64,000 nucleotides of DNA from Paraescarpia echinospica (lineage: Eukaryota > Annelida > Polychaeta > Sabellida > Siboglinidae), in the NCBI GenBank assembly GCA_020002185.1, contig CM034537.1, positions 13,919,905 through 13,983,904 of the forward strand, in the 5' to 3' direction. The notes under the pieces are model-generated. The model did not search any database. It saw nothing but the letters and a program-made list of their open reading frames with translations, and had not been told where the DNA came from. Every line of letters begins with the position of its first letter. The stretch's first letter is position 1. Made by a program: the position numbers and the translations under genes. Below are positions 50,170-63,059 of the stretch, one piece after another.

Positions 50170-53048
50170 ATTCGCAGGGGGGATTCACAGAGAAGCCTGA
50201 AACTAGAGGCATAGATAAAGACAGCAGAAATAAATCGGCAAAGAACAGCCTGGAAAACTGTTCTGAATCAGGATATAAATGCATTTGTTTAAATGCAAGG
50301 AGCATAGTAAACAAAAGAAGTGAACTAAACATTATGGTAGAAGATATTGACCCTCACATAATAGGTATAACCGAATCGTGGGCCACCACTGATATATCAG
50401 ATGCCGAATTGGGACTAACAGGATATGTAATGTTTAGGAAAGATAGAATAGGAAGAAAGGGAGGTGGAGTTATTTTATATATTAAAGAATCTATCCAGGC
50501 TTATGAAATAAAATTAGAAAGAGAAGCAGATTGCGAAGAAGCTGTTTGGTGTAACATAGTTACAGGAAACTCAACGTTAACAGTTGGGTTAGTTTATCGA
50601 AGTCCAAACATAAGCATAGAAGAGAATGAAAAAATACAAAACGCTATAAGGGAAGTAAGCAAACGGAACTGTATTATTATGGGGGACTTTAACCATGGGC
50701 ATATACAATGGAAATCTCTACAGAGTATGGGGAGTGAGGACCACAAGTTTTTAGTTTTAGTACAAGATAGTTTCCTTTCTCAACATGTGCTAGAACCAAC
50801 CAGGGGAGAGAATGTGTTAGACTTAGTTTTGTCCTCACAGAAAGAATTAGTTGACAATGTCAAGATATGTGAGCCACTGGGGAGTAGTGATCACAACCAG
50901 ATACATTTTACCATCAAAGTAAAATCAGAAAGGAATAATAAAAAGCAGTATAGGAGAAATTTCCACAAAGGAAGGTATAAGGACATGAGGAAATATTTAG
51001 CAAAGATAGACTGGAATAACACACTGAAGAATAAGACAGCAACCGAATGCTGGAATATCTTAAATAGTGAAATTAAGTGCATAGTCGATAAATTTGTACC
51101 TTTCAAAAAACAAGGGAAACGGTCTAAAAAGAAACACTTATCGAAAGAAGCCATTAGAAAAATTAAGTATAAACAAATGATGTGGAAGTCATATAGATGT
51201 ACTGGAAATGATGAAGACTACAACATTTATAAAGAAGCACTTAATCAAGCTACAGCTGAAATTAGAAATTCAAAGAGAAGCTATGAAAAAAAATTAGCTA
51301 GTAATATAAAACATGACAGTAAGAGTTTTTATGCGTATATTCGAAGCAAACAGAAAGTTCAGGATAAGGTCGGTCCTCTAGAAGATAGTGCTGGAAATAC
51401 AATATCAGAGGGATTCTTAATGGCAGAAGACCTGAATGAGTATTTTAGTTCAGTGTTTACCAGGGAAGATATTAGTTCACTGCCAGTACCAGAGGCTAAG
51501 TTCAAGGGGGCAGATTCAGACTATTTAGGACAGTTAGTTGTAACCTCGGAAATGGTAGCTAAGAAAATAAGGGCTATGAAGGATAATAAATCACCTGGAG
51601 TGGACGGGATTCCGCCCAAACTACTATTGGAAATTGTAGAACAAATTAGCGTACCGCTTGCAACAGTTTTCAATTTGTCATTAGAAGAGGGAGTGGTTCC
51701 TTTAGAATGGAAAGTGGCAAACATTATACCGTTATTTAAAAAAGGTTCGAGAAACAAGTCAGAGAACTATAGACCAGTGAGTTTAACATCAGTGATTTGC
51801 AAATTATTAGAAAGACTAATTAAAGATCACATGGTGGATTTTCTTGTTAAACATAACTTGATAAACCCATCTCAACATGGGTTTTTAAAAACGAGGTCAT
51901 GCTTAACAAATATGTTATGTTTTTTGGAAGACATCACTAGGTGGGTAGATGAGGGATCACCAGTAGATATCATCTATTTAGATTTTCAAAAAGCTTTCGA
52001 CAAAGTACCACATCAAAGATTACTCCTTAAGCTAAAGGCCCATGGCATAGGAAATGGTATAATAAACTGGATAGAAAAATGGCTGAATGACAGAAGACAA
52101 CGTGTAGTAGTTGATGGGGAGGCTTCAAACTGGAAATCGGTATTGAGTGGGGTACCACAGGGATCAGTACTAGGACCTATATTATTCTTAATATATATCA
52201 ACGATTTGGACGATGATATAACAAGCAAGGTGTTAAAATTTGCGGATGATACAAAAGTGTTTAGAAGGATTAAAAGTGATGGAGACAGACAGCATTTACA
52301 AGATGATCTTGATAGGTTGATCAAATGGTCTGAAAAGTGGCAAATGCTGTTCAATTTTGGGAAATGTAAATGCCTCCACACAGGTCATGGGAATGAAGAG
52401 GTAAAATATAAAATGGGGGGTACTGTTCTAAGTACTACTGTAAAAGAAAAGGACTTGGGGGTAACCATTAGTGCTGATATGAAGGTTTCAGAGCAGTGCG
52501 GAATTGCAGCGTCAAAGGGAAATCAAATCTTTGGATTAATTAGGCGAAATATAGCGTATAAGAAAAAAGAATTAATAGTACCGCTGTACAAAACAATAGT
52601 GAGGCCTCATTTAGAATATTGTATACAAGCATGGAGGCCATATCGCAAGAAGGACATAGATATGCTAGAAAGAGTACAGAGGAGAGCGACTAAAATGATA
52701 CCAAATCTTAGGGATCTTAGTTACGAAATACGCCTAAAAGAATGTGGTTTAACAACATTAGAGACCAGGAGATTGAGAGGAGATTATATAGAAGTGTTTA
52801 AAATATTGAATGGTTATGAAAATATTGATAGAAACATTTTTTTCTCAGTTAAGAAAAATAGAAGGACCAGAGGACATGAAGCTACATTAGTAAAGGAGCA
52901 GTGTAGATTAGATATAAGAAAGTTCTCATTCTCACAAAGGACTGTAAATGAATGGAACAGATTATCTCCTGATTGTGTTGGTGCTAGTAGCGTGAATATG
53001 TTTAAAAATAAAATCGACACACACCTTAAAAAGGCGGGATACATGTAG
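50139..53048 (+). CDS. LINE ORF2: AP endonuclease plus reverse transcriptase (intact)
   Basis: The open frame runs from 50139 (after TGA 50136) to TAG 53046. The first ATG is 50334, giving 904 residues. The endonuclease has ITESW, GLVYRSPN, MGDFNHGHI and SDHNQIHF, all catalytic motifs. The RT has SPGVDGIPPKLL, YRPVSLTSV, YLDFQKAFDKV, GVPQGSVLGPILF and KFADDTKVF. A C-terminal part with RPHLEYCIQAW and ERVQRRATKMI is typical of CR1/Jockey. The conserved N-terminal CLNARSIVNKRSEL lies upstream of the ATG in frame, so the protein probably starts before it. The enzyme nicks target DNA and copies LINE RNA in the nucleus. Confidence 0.95.
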   Translation, partial: QWDRLHLFKLDSQGGFTEKPETRGIDKDSRNKSAKNSLENCSESGYKCICLNARSIVNKRSELNIMVEDIDPHIIGITESWATTDISDAELGLTGYVMFRKDRIGRKGGGVILYIKESIQAYEIKLEREADCEEAVWCNIVTGNSTLTVGLVYRSPNISIEENEKIQNAIREVSKRNCIIMGDFNHGHIQWKSLQSMGSEDHKFLVLVQDSFLSQHVLEPTRGENVLDLVLSSQKELVDNVKICEPLGSSDHNQIHFTIKVKSERNNKKQYRRNFHKGRYKDMRKYLAKIDWNNTLKNKTATECWNILNSEIKCIVDKFVPFKKQGKRSKKKHLSKEAIRKIKYKQMMWKSYRCTGNDEDYNIYKEALNQATAEIRNSKRSYEKKLASNIKHDSKSFYAYIRSKQKVQDKVGPLEDSAGNTISEGFLMAEDLNEYFSSVFTREDISSLPVPEAKFKGADSDYLGQLVVTSEMVAKKIRAMKDNKSPGVDGIPPKLLLEIVEQISVPLATVFNLSLEEGVVPLEWKVANIIPLFKKGSRNKSENYRPVSLTSVICKLLERLIKDHMVDFLVKHNLINPSQHGFLKTRSCLTNMLCFLEDITRWVDEGSPVDIIYLDFQKAFDKVPHQRLLLKLKAHGIGNGIINWIEKWLNDRRQRVVVDGEASNWKSVLSGVPQGSVLGPILFLIYINDLDDDITSKVLKFADDTKVFRRIKSDGDRQHLQDDLDRLIKWSEKWQMLFNFGKCKCLHTGHGNEEVKYKMGGTVLSTTVKEKDLGVTISADMKVSEQCGIAASKGNQIFGLIRRNIAYKKKELIVPLYKTIVRPHLEYCIQAWRPYRKKDIDMLERVQRRATKMIPNLRDLSYEIRLKECGLTTLETRRLRGDYIEVFKILNGYENIDRNIFFSVKKNRRTRGHEATLVKEQCRLDIRKFSFSQRTVNEWNRLSPDCVGASSVNMFKNKIDTHLKKAGYM

Positions 53049-53479
53049 ATAAAAATTATTGGACTCTCGATAAGCCAAAAGGCTTCCTTGTCCACCTGCC
53101 ATCCAGAGTACTTTTCTGGATGGCAATCTTGTTAAATCTTGTTAAACTGAATATATACAATAAGTCAGAAGACTCGCGTTAAGGCATTTAAATGCCGTTG
53201 TCGCGAGAGCCATCTTGAATAACAATTACAGTATAATAATAATAGTACTGATAATGCATGAACATGTCATAGAAAATACTATATTCAAAAGTACGTCCAG
53301 TAGCAGACATATACATGTGCACATATACGCATATAATGAGACATTATACAAAATCACAAAATGCATCAACATACATTACAATACATTTTAGTTAATCATC
53401 TTTACATATATAACAGTAAATAATAGTACAATCATTCTGATATCTTTCAATAATATATATTTTAATATAGGTGGATAAT

Positions 53480-54720
53480 CCATGGATACTGTGTGTGAAT
53501 ATTTAATTAATAATTATATCGGGAAAATTATTGAATATCTTTGCTATGCTAAACGTGATGTTTCTGTTGGAAAATTCGTGATTTACTCTAGGAATAAATA
53601 CATTTATGTATGCCCAAGTAGCATGCTGATGGCGCTGGGTACTGAATAAGAGCAGGTTTTGATTGAAATAATTAGGCAGCTGCTTGTTGATCAATTTTTT
53701 TTAATAAATTTGAATAGTTGAATTTTGTATATGTCATCAAGCTCTAAGAGGTAAAGTCTCTTAAAAATCGGTTCAATATGAGCCAGGTATGAGCTAGAAG
53801 TTATAATTATAACTGCCCTTTTCTGTAATTTTTAATTTTATTATTTATGTTAATCTGAGTCCCCCAGACCAACACTCCATAATTGAGGTGGCATACGATT
53901 AGGGAGTTATACATTGTTCACAGGATATTGATTAATGTTTGAGACTATTTAACACTCCTATTGTTTTGGATATTTTTGAAGTCAGTGCATCAATATGACT
54001 AGCCACATTTAAGTGTTTGTTAATAGTGATACCAAGAAAATTAAAATTATTTACATATTCACTATTTGATTCAACTAATTGAAGGATAATAAGCTCAACC
54101 TTTTTTGTGGCATATTAAATATCATAGCTTTTGTTTTCTTAACATTTAGTGAAAATGTGTTCTCTTTGAGCCAAATACTTATTTTTTTGTAATTCACTGT
54201 TTTGTCTTTCATTGTGAATATCATAGTGTCCATTATAATTTAGTGTAGTGAATAATGTTGTGTCATCTGCAAACATTATTAATTGAATTGAATTACTAGA
54301 GTTGGTAATATCATTCATATATATCATGAACAATAAACGACCCAATATTTAGCCTTGGGGAACACCCATTGTTATATCGGCTTCGGACGATTTAGCGTTA
54401 TTAATCTGAATAAACTTTCCGGTTTGATAAGTAGCTTTTGCAAAATTCTAGCGCTGAATTTGTAAACCCATGTAACAGTAATTTAGGTAACAAAATATTA
54501 TGGTTAAGTGTGTCAAACGCTTTTGACAAATCAAGGTACACATTGATTGGTGTCATACCTTGACCAAGTTCCTGAGATATTCTGTCAATGAGTTCAAGTG
54601 CAGCTAAGTGAGTGGAGAGGTTTTTTTTCTAAAACCATATTGACCATTGTACTATAAATTATGAAATTAGGAGTACATGTGAATTTGATTGAGCATTACT
54701 TTTTCAAAGATTTTTGACAA
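53480..54720 (-). pseudogene. LINE RT remnant, second family
   Basis: On the minus strand: TPINVYLDLSKAFDTLNH (about 54560-54500), LLMHGF-like text, GRLLFMIYMNDITNSSNS, IMFADDTTLFTTL (54345-54200), and a C-terminal stretch YINVFIPRVNHEFSNRNI (53600 region). Blocks are in the right order but split by shifts and a stop (the GVPQGSI block reads with a stop next to it). A different lineage from the CR1-like copy. Confidence 0.82.
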
Positions 54721-55115
54721 CGATACTAACAATTGTGTTAGCCTTTGAGACACTTTCACGATACTAACAATTGCGTTAGCCTTTGAGACACTACACGATA
54801 CTCACAATTGTGTTAGCATTTGATACACTACACGATACTAACAATTGCGTTAGCATTGGAGCCACTACACGATGCCCACAATCATGTTAGCATTTGAGAC
54901 ACTACATGATTCTCACAATTGCATTAGTATTTGCGACACTACACGATACTAACAATTGCCTTAGTATTTGAGACACTACACGATACTAACAGTTGCGTTA
55001 GCATTTGATACACTGCACGATACTAACAATTGCGTTAGTATTTGATACACTATGCGATACTAACAATTGCGTTAGTATTTGAGACACTACACGATACTAA
55101 CAACATTGCTAGCAT
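54721..55115 (+). repeat. 37-bp tandem repeat, about 10.6 copies
   Basis: Units begin CGATACTAACAATTGCGTTA with GAGACACTACA at the end; starts at 54721, 54759, 54796, 54833 and onward (one unit is 38). More diverged than the two NKAP-intron arrays. Confidence 0.93.
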
Positions 55116-55646
55116 GGGAGCCACTACACTATTCAATATCTTCGCAAAGCACATGTATACAGCATCAGCGATATCGCGTCGTTATAGGCCTAGTATGTAT
55201 TGTAGGCAAACCCCGTGGCCGTGCAGTTCCCGGTCTAGTTAATTTCAATTTATTTTTAAAGATAATTGGTGTGTTTCAACTTATAACAAGTACTTACTAG
55301 CAGAACGTTCACTGAATAAATTGCACTTCACTCGAACTGTGGATTGGAATGTTGGAACCACCCTAAGTCAGAGGTAGTTGCGGGTAGGGACGCATACCTC
55401 AGCAATAAGTATCGCTTAAAGACTATAGCGGCTGCTTAGTAGGCCAATTTGAGTGTTGTGTTCACTACAAGAACATTTCGTGGGCGTACTAGTAATTGTT
55501 AAATTGCGAATACTGTTTCGGACTTGTTATATGAAATTTGGCGGTCAGTGAACATTCAATAAATACTAATAAATGAGGAACCGACATCGCACCTTTATTA
55601 TAGTATTTGTCACCGGTTTAACATATAATATACAATAGTCCGTAAA
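55116..55646. other. No gene recognised
   Basis: Unique-looking sequence after the tandem array; nothing I can support. Confidence 0.45.
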
Positions 55647-55794
<148 letters not shown>

Positions 55795-58689
55795 ACGTGT
55801 ATTATGTATGTGTGAATTATATATATATACCATCAACCCATAAACAATGACAACATCAAAAATAACAGCTCGTCTCACAGCTAACAAATATGTGAACTTA
55901 TATTTGGCATCATGGTGATGTAAGACTAAGCCATACAAACCGTCAATAAAGAATATTAGTTTGCTGTGCGCGCTGGCAAAACGCATTTGATCGGAACTGT
56001 GTTGGCTCAACAACAAAAGATGAGTTGTGATCATCGGCCATTCCAATTAACCACCGAAGAAAGAAATCGGCGAGCTAGACCTAATGTTTAGTTCGCGTGT
56101 GGTCGTCCTACGTGTCAGTCGGAATGTCGCGGCGTTATAAAGCCTAGTAATTACGTTTCATCTCGATTATATATAATTCTCGATTATTTATTAATGTATG
56201 TAGCGTCATTCAAGTGAAACTCCGTCGATATCATAACTGTTAATATACGACAATCAATATTATGTTATTAGATGCCGAACAGCCGCGATTTTTTTGCCAT
56301 TATCTCGACAATGTAGACATTATGTGCTGAATAAAGTTCCTGCGAATGACTAAAATGAGGTCAGGTGCAACAAAATTGTCTTCAGCGGGCACACCGTCGG
56401 TGGATATTCAAGCGGAACCACCACAGTGTATTCACTAGGATCAAAAGACTGGTACACTTGTAACTTCAGAGAATATGACCCGAAATTAACCGCAACTTAT
56501 CGACACCGAATAGATGACAATTCCAACGGGCGACGTCAACAATGAAACCATTAACTAACAATGAGTCGCTCGCGCCAACATCTCATTGTAGGAGGCACGA
56601 CAATAATCAATTGGCAGGTACGCCCCACTCGCAAAACAGAGTCGCTCGACCGTCACATGCACTGATTACCTATTCTATTCATACGTACCGTTGCTCAGCG
56701 TAATCTCGCATACATTCTTGATCACGACATCCATATAAATACGTACACACATTATAGCTTAACAGCTGACTACCCACGAACTTGTGCAAGAATATCACAA
56801 TGACACATACAGGTAAATCTCGCGCGGATACAATAACACGTATGTAATACATATGCATTCCATCGTTTAGTAATATGACAGGCGAATAAAGATATTGCCA
56901 TGAAAGCATTGCATCAATAACATTATATAGGACCAAGGCATAGTTTACTGACACCAATAATTTCCCGTCGTCGCCTTTATCAATGACAATAAGATTATCG
57001 ACATACATGTTCCCACTGATATGTCACGTATACTGCAGGTATTGTCAACAGACTAGTCTTGGCGAAATAAACAAACATGCCCAAGAAGACCCATTGAAGG
57101 ATGCCGGTATGATTGCAGTGGGACAGACGCGCAACCAGAAATTTCAGGTTCAAAAAGGGACATTACAACATAATTTATATATGAATGTAAAAAAAATGTT
57201 GCCTTGATATAAGTATAGCTGCATTTTTAATAAATACAATGGTTATTGGTTGCCACGCACAATTGGCCAACCTCAAGAAGGTGTAACTTAGAAGTGGCTT
57301 AGTATATAGGCCCTACTCTGTAAGCGGTTTCAGGTGAACGTCTTCAGCTGGTGATCGTCAGCAATCAGGCAACCAAGTCCTTATTGCTGCACTGTGTGCC
57401 AGAAAGCGCTACATATAGACCAGACACAGCGATCGCTTTCTCTTAATAAGGTCTAAAGATATTCGTACCCAAAGGTTGACAAAGATGACGCAACTGTGAA
57501 CAGTCGCTTGCTACGCTGTGCGAGTTTTCTACGATTGCCCCTTGATGTTACATAAGCCGTCTTCAACAGACCAATGGACGCCTTGTAAATATGTCTTAGA
57601 ACAGTCCGTCGTAGATGCAACATTACCGCTTCCGGGCGAGAAATACCGCTTTTCCTTTGTATCCGCATTTCTGTTTTTTATTAAATGTTCCGAGTTTCCT
57701 TTCCTTTTTAAAATCAAATGATACATATGATTAAGTATTTATATATGTAGAAACATGCTGAGACGCCGAAAAGGGTGAGGGTTTTTTTGGGGGACTGCTT
57801 CGGGTAATCGTAAAAACACACGTGGCATTGTGAACAATCGCCAGACGTCCGGATAAAATTAAAAAGTAAAACAGTGTTACTGGTCTTTCCGGGGGATGTA
57901 GTTGAATCCCCAGAAGTTCGGATCTCGCGACGCACAGCGCTAAGAAGCGTATTAACAAATATACGCTAGCTCGTCCATTCCTCGATGCGTAAGATGAGTA
58001 ATGTATAATTTAGTAGAAACCAGATGTGTACTAAATGTTCTTTAAAAGAGTCGCAACTTTTCTGTGATTTCAAACAAGTCTGTTGATTTTTTTGTTGGAA
58101 TTAGTACAGAAATAGTTTTTTTCTTACATAAATTTAACTATAATATCCTATACAATAGGAACACGAAGTCCTTCTAATATCATGGTTCGTGATGTATTTA
58201 AAAACTTGGATGTCGTAATATACAGCAAATATGTGGAAAACATAAATGGGTCCCTCAAAATAATATTTCCAAAATTTTCCTACATTGAATGTATACATGT
58301 CACAATGTCATGTATTTATTGAAACACAGATGCAAACACAAACTCTAAAGCCATTGATAATACTTTAAACCAGTAATAAAAGTAGTTGAAAATCACAACG
58401 GACATGTCTTTTTGTGTAACTCTCATCTTTGACAGGACGGATGTCAAAAACTAGTGGACCGTTTAAGCAGAATGAACGTGCTACACATAGATAATAGCAC
58501 TGCAATTGTCCGGCACGAGATGACTGTACGGTCGTTTTTGTAGTGCATAGAGCATATGAAAGTCTCCAGACACATTTATTTTGCAATTTGCCAAACAAAC
58601 GTTGCCCATATACACGAAACTATATCAACGGCCTAGCAATGTAAGCTGAAATGGCAGCACACAGAAGAGACACGAAGGAACTGTCCGGT
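55795..58689. other. Long stretch without a recognised gene
   Basis: AT-rich. I tested the longer frames (56679-57008, 56983-57207, 57453-57726, 57714-57958, 58365-58598); none shows a domain motif, conserved splice pattern or codon bias. No RNA gene seen. Confidence 0.45.
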
Positions 58690-60020
58690 ATAACAAGAAC
58701 ACTTGCAAAGAAAAGACGGAAACGGACCGGGTGGAAAGCAGCCTCACTAACAACAACAACATATACTGTATATATTATGCACAACCTATTCCTGAAGGTT
58801 TATAGTCAAGAGGAAATCCCAACAGAACTGGAAAATGGATACCATATTATACTGCCAAAGAAATGTGACTTTGGAATATTCAAGAACTGGGGAGGACTTA
58901 TACTACTTTCGGTACCAAGTAAATTCTTCGCCCGTATAATTTTTGACAGATTGGAGGGCGCACAAACTACGTGAAGAATAAGCTGGATTTAGAAGAGACA
59001 ATACGTTTGCCACATTGGGAATAATAACAGAACAGTCAGTTGAGTGGAAGTCACCGCTTTATATCGATTTCATAGATTTTGAGAAAGCCTTCGACTGTGT
59101 GGACTACGGTATACCTGGAAACTTTATAACAATAATCAAACAGATGCAAGGAAACTCCACCTGCCAATCACACACAGGGGGAAATTATCTGCGACATAAT
59201 ACAAATAAAGTGACTTTTTGTGCCTAACTCCAGAGAAACCAAACCAAGAGGCGCATCAAAACAAAATAGTTGATTTACCTCAAAATGGATAAGTACTTTA
59301 TTAAATTTGTCAACATATGAATGGATACCACAGGGAGGTCAGATGTGTATGAAGTGTTATACAGATAACGTTTAAATGACAGCGGAATTGTGTAATATTT
59401 TAAACTGGGCTAACACTAGGAAGAAACAAATTCCAAAGAATTGGCGCAGTAACAGAGAAATCCCTAGCTAGATGCAAAAGAAGACTAGCCAATTGACAGA
59501 GGAAGCAGAGAACATAGGTCTGAGAATAAAACATATAGAAGACAAAACTATTGAAGATAGACAACACACAACAAAGCACAGTACAGGTCAAAGGAACGGA
59601 CGTAGGAGAGGACAATATCTTGGAAGTGTAGTAGCATACAAAGGAGGAATATACGAAGATGACAAATACAGTATTGTACAGGTCAAGCATGCATTCATCA
59701 CCATAACGACAGTGTGGAAAGCACGTCAAATGGACGTGTAAGATCACGAACGTGTGACTCATGGGTAAGATAAACAAAACCAGTATCACGAAAGGGATTT
59801 AAAAACGACATTGGACATGTATTGGATACACCCTCGGGATGAAACCACAACAGTTACAAGGCAATCACTAGAGGGGAACCCAGAATAAAAGCAAAACAGG
59901 CAAACCCCAACGCAGCTGGACGAGATCCATAGCTGAAGAACTAGACATATGGAACCATCCGGAAAGTTGAAAAAGCGTCGTTTCGGACCTACGCTGTATT
60001 CTGAGAGAAGACGAATAAAT
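58690..60020 (+). pseudogene. LINE RT remnant (RTE-like)
   Basis: Reads in order an RT entry block (PTELENGYHIILPKK, then NWGGLILLSVPSKFFARIIF), EQSVEWKSPLYIDFIDFEKA followed by FDCVD (block with the first catalytic Asp), a later block (QLTEEAENIGLRIK, QYLGSVVAYKGGIYEDD) and the C-terminal PQRSWTRSIAEELDIWNHPE. The catalytic Y/FADD block is missing between 59230 and 59470. Several stops and shifts; dead copy. Confidence 0.85.
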
Positions 60021-62489
60021 AACTTTAATAAGCTCTTCACCACATGTGACACCTGTGAATATTTTTCTTTGTGTCGATTCTAACATCTTTGCTGTGTGAG
60101 GTTCCCCAACATGTTGAGTGTAATATCCGCCCTGAGCAGCCATTGTGTGAAATAATCACGCCAAATACTCGCCGCGAATCTAGTGAAATTTGTATGAGGA
60201 TTTCAATAGACAACTGTAACTAACTGTATGGGAATATGCGACATATATTGACATTTATGCGTAAAAACGAGGAACCAAGACCAGACAAGTGATCCGAAAA
60301 CAACCGGCGGAATCGCATGGGCTATCGTGTTGCCAAAGCGTGTGTAATGCTAATAGCTCTTTGATGCTGTGTTGGTTTTGGTTTCGAGCATGCATGGTGC
60401 AAACAGTATCCGTTCATAAACGCTGCCGTACAGTAACCGAAGTCATTTGTCATTTTTCAATGAGCCACCTTTGTTTGCTGTCGGATACATCGGAATCTTA
60501 CACACGATGACGTCAGCGTCTACCTGATATGACACACACAAGATAACTTTATATACAGCGCACGACATCATATTATGCCCAGAAATATGTACACACACCC
60601 CAGTTGGCATTCGCTCGCCTTTAATTGTATTGCGATTTCAGGAACATGTTAATGAAATATCGAGGGGTTAATGTGGGTGTGCGTGCGTGTGCGTGCGTGT
60701 GCGTGCATGCGTGTGCGTTATCGCCATGTATTGATTTCACTCCCAATAGCAAACGTGTTTAAGGGCTACAACCCTACTGTAACAACGTGCACACATCGTG
60801 CATACACACACACAAGTAGCTAACAACAACATTAACAATTATTAAGTGCATTAGCCGATGGGCCTTTTCAAACGATCGTTCACCCGGCTGTTACTTGAAA
60901 TATGCGATACTGTTATCGTACTGAGCTATAGCCCGGCGTAACTTGCCTTGCTCGCACTGAAGATACTGTTGTACCGCGGTTATGACGGACGGTGAGCGTT
61001 ATTTAGCAACGGAAAATACACAACTCTATCGGGAAGCGCAATACCCGCATGTAAGAACACGAGTAGCAGCGTTTGTGAAGTGTGAACGACAATACAAGGC
61101 GAATTCACTGCAGACGAGCAATCAACCGAACATTTCTCGGCGCAGATATTATACTCCTTTGCGACGCACCCTCTCGGTTCAACCACGCAGCGGGTGTCTA
61201 CACCTTCATTCAGTCGCACACAGAAGACTCACTGACCTGCGACAGGCGCGGATTGACTCGTGGATCCAGTATCCGGGCCGGGTCGCGCTAGACGTCCGCG
61301 CCACGTAATCCCGGACTGACTTGTGTTGGCCGTGTTGGCAGAGTCGAGGCGTAGAGCGGCCAGACGACACAATAGACTCGGTACCGTCGCCTGGAGAGAG
61401 GCCCTTTCATACTCAGTGTACATGCGGCGGCCGGTACACAACACAAGGCGTCGAACAGTTTAATGAGATTTAAAAGGAGGCAGGCTGGTCCTAGTTTGTC
61501 ATTCATTGATTAATGTAAAAGTAAAGTAAAGGTAAGTTCTTATATAGCGCAGTATCCAGTCCTCAGGACTACTCAAAACGCGTTACACTTTATTCCCTGG
61601 CAGACTTGTTCAATCGAACACAATCTCGACTTCTCTGGGAAGCATCCAGCCATGCGGCAATTAATGCGCGAAGACTATTCGTACACAAATATCCTCCACT
61701 GGCTGTATCCAGGTACTCATTCATTCAGCTGAGTGAACTGGAGCAATGTATTGTGAACGAACTTGCCCAATGTTCGACACGGCAGCACAGGATTCGTACC
61801 CGGGTTCTCTTAGTTGAGAGTCCGAGGCTGTAGCGCTACACTAATATGCAATGTTCTTAAGGCTATAATTACTATGTTGAAGGTATTCGGCCTACCAACT
61901 TGTGTTTAGATAGCCCGTAGCCATGTTTGCGATTTGGAAGGTACGACCCCGGAGCATGTGCAAATAGTAAAAAACTTCCAGTTTCAAAACAAGCTTTATT
62001 GGCAATAATATCGAGGTGAGCTGAGTTAATCGCAATACAAAACTAACTTCCTGTTAGAAATTACTACACTAAATAATTGCGGTTAGAGGACCAGATTGCT
62101 TCCCTTTAACAAGATTGCCGCCCAAAACAACACGCTTGTAGATAACACGCGGACAAGGATATCGGTGTTTTAACAAGTCCAACAGTACTGTTCACAAGTT
62201 GTCTGTAACATATTTACGCTGTCATTATTAATGATAGTGTGTCACTTTAACAAGACATATTTACCGAAATACAGTATTAAAAATACAGACCGGTTTCTTA
62301 TCTTACCGTCATTTCCAAGATACTTGAAAAAAAGTTGTAGCAAAACGCCCTGGATCTGGAATTAGGTCAAAATGCCTACATAATGCATCATAATCTGCGC
62401 ACAAATAACTTCATTCTATGGAGATTGCTCCCTTAAAGGTGCACAACGATATAACTCTAAATATGGATAAAGGTAAATTAATTGCGCTT
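60021..62489. other. No gene; short repeats only
   Basis: Includes a GTGTGCGTGC microsatellite at about 60675-60720. At 61510-61600 a TATATAGCGCAGTATCC and CAAAACGCGTTACAC pair resembles a widespread invertebrate repeat, and at 61785-61835 a GATTCGTACCCGGGTTC stretch resembles a tRNA-like SINE part. No coding sequence recognised. Confidence 0.4.
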
Positions 62490-62800
62490 GCCTTGTTCAA
62501 TTGCTGCTGCCTTTGATGTCACTGATCACCGCATTCATATAAATGCGTTATCTTTATGGTATGGTGTATCTGGTACAACTTTGAGTTGGTTTTCGTGATA
62601 TCTAACTGATGGACATCCGAGTCAAGATTGGGATTATATTTTATCGACACTCCCAGTTTCATGTATTGTTCCTCGAGGTTTTGTCATTGGAGTCTTACTT
62701 TTTACTCTCTACACAATTTTAAATCCGCTGAGCTCAGTTAATAACAGTCATAATTTGAGTCACCACCATTATACATATACTACATAGATTTACATGTATT
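62490..62800 (+). pseudogene. Short LINE RT remnant, third lineage
   Basis: Reads AAFDVTDHRIHINALSLWYG, VSGTTLSWFS, a stop, YLTDGHPSQ, VSCIVPRGFVIGVLLFTLYT and NPLSSV..HNLSHHHYTYTT: the RT stretch from the first catalytic Asp (AAFD) to just before the ADD block. About 100 residues with a stop. LWYGVSG and FTLYTNPLSS-type text are typical of another CR1/L2-group LINE. Confidence 0.82.
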
Positions 62801-63059
62801 TGTCTACTCCCGATATTACCTGTCAATGCTGACTTCGTAATGTATAATAATATAAGTTCTGCATATTTATTGTAACTTCTTCCCGATCGAGTGATCCGCA
62901 TGCTTTGCCGCGAATCATAATTTATATAGGGCCAACTTAACTAAAATAAAAACTAATCCACACGGATATTTGTAATATCAATATTTTATTTCTGCAACTT
63001 GAACAAAAGTCATATCGATATTTTATTATCCAGCACGACGGGTGCGAAAGAGCGAGGAA
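62801..63059. other. No feature recognised
   Basis: AT-rich sequence; nothing I can support. Confidence 0.4.

Larger units (their letters stand above)
49620..53145 (+). mobile_element. CR1-like LINE, 5'-truncated but with intact ORF2
   Basis: Carries the end of an esterase ORF1, a complete endonuclease-RT ORF2 and a 3' tail with CTTGTTAAATCTTGTTAAA. A short direct repeat ACTGA (49615-49619 and 53146-53150) may be the target duplication. The element begins inside ORF1, so it is truncated at its 5' end as most LINE copies are. ORF2 shows no stop or shift, unlike its relative at 28102-31056, so this copy is young. Confidence 0.92.

Noticed and set aside
56679..57207. Possible small host gene
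   Set aside because: No motif, no codon bias and no consistent splice signals.
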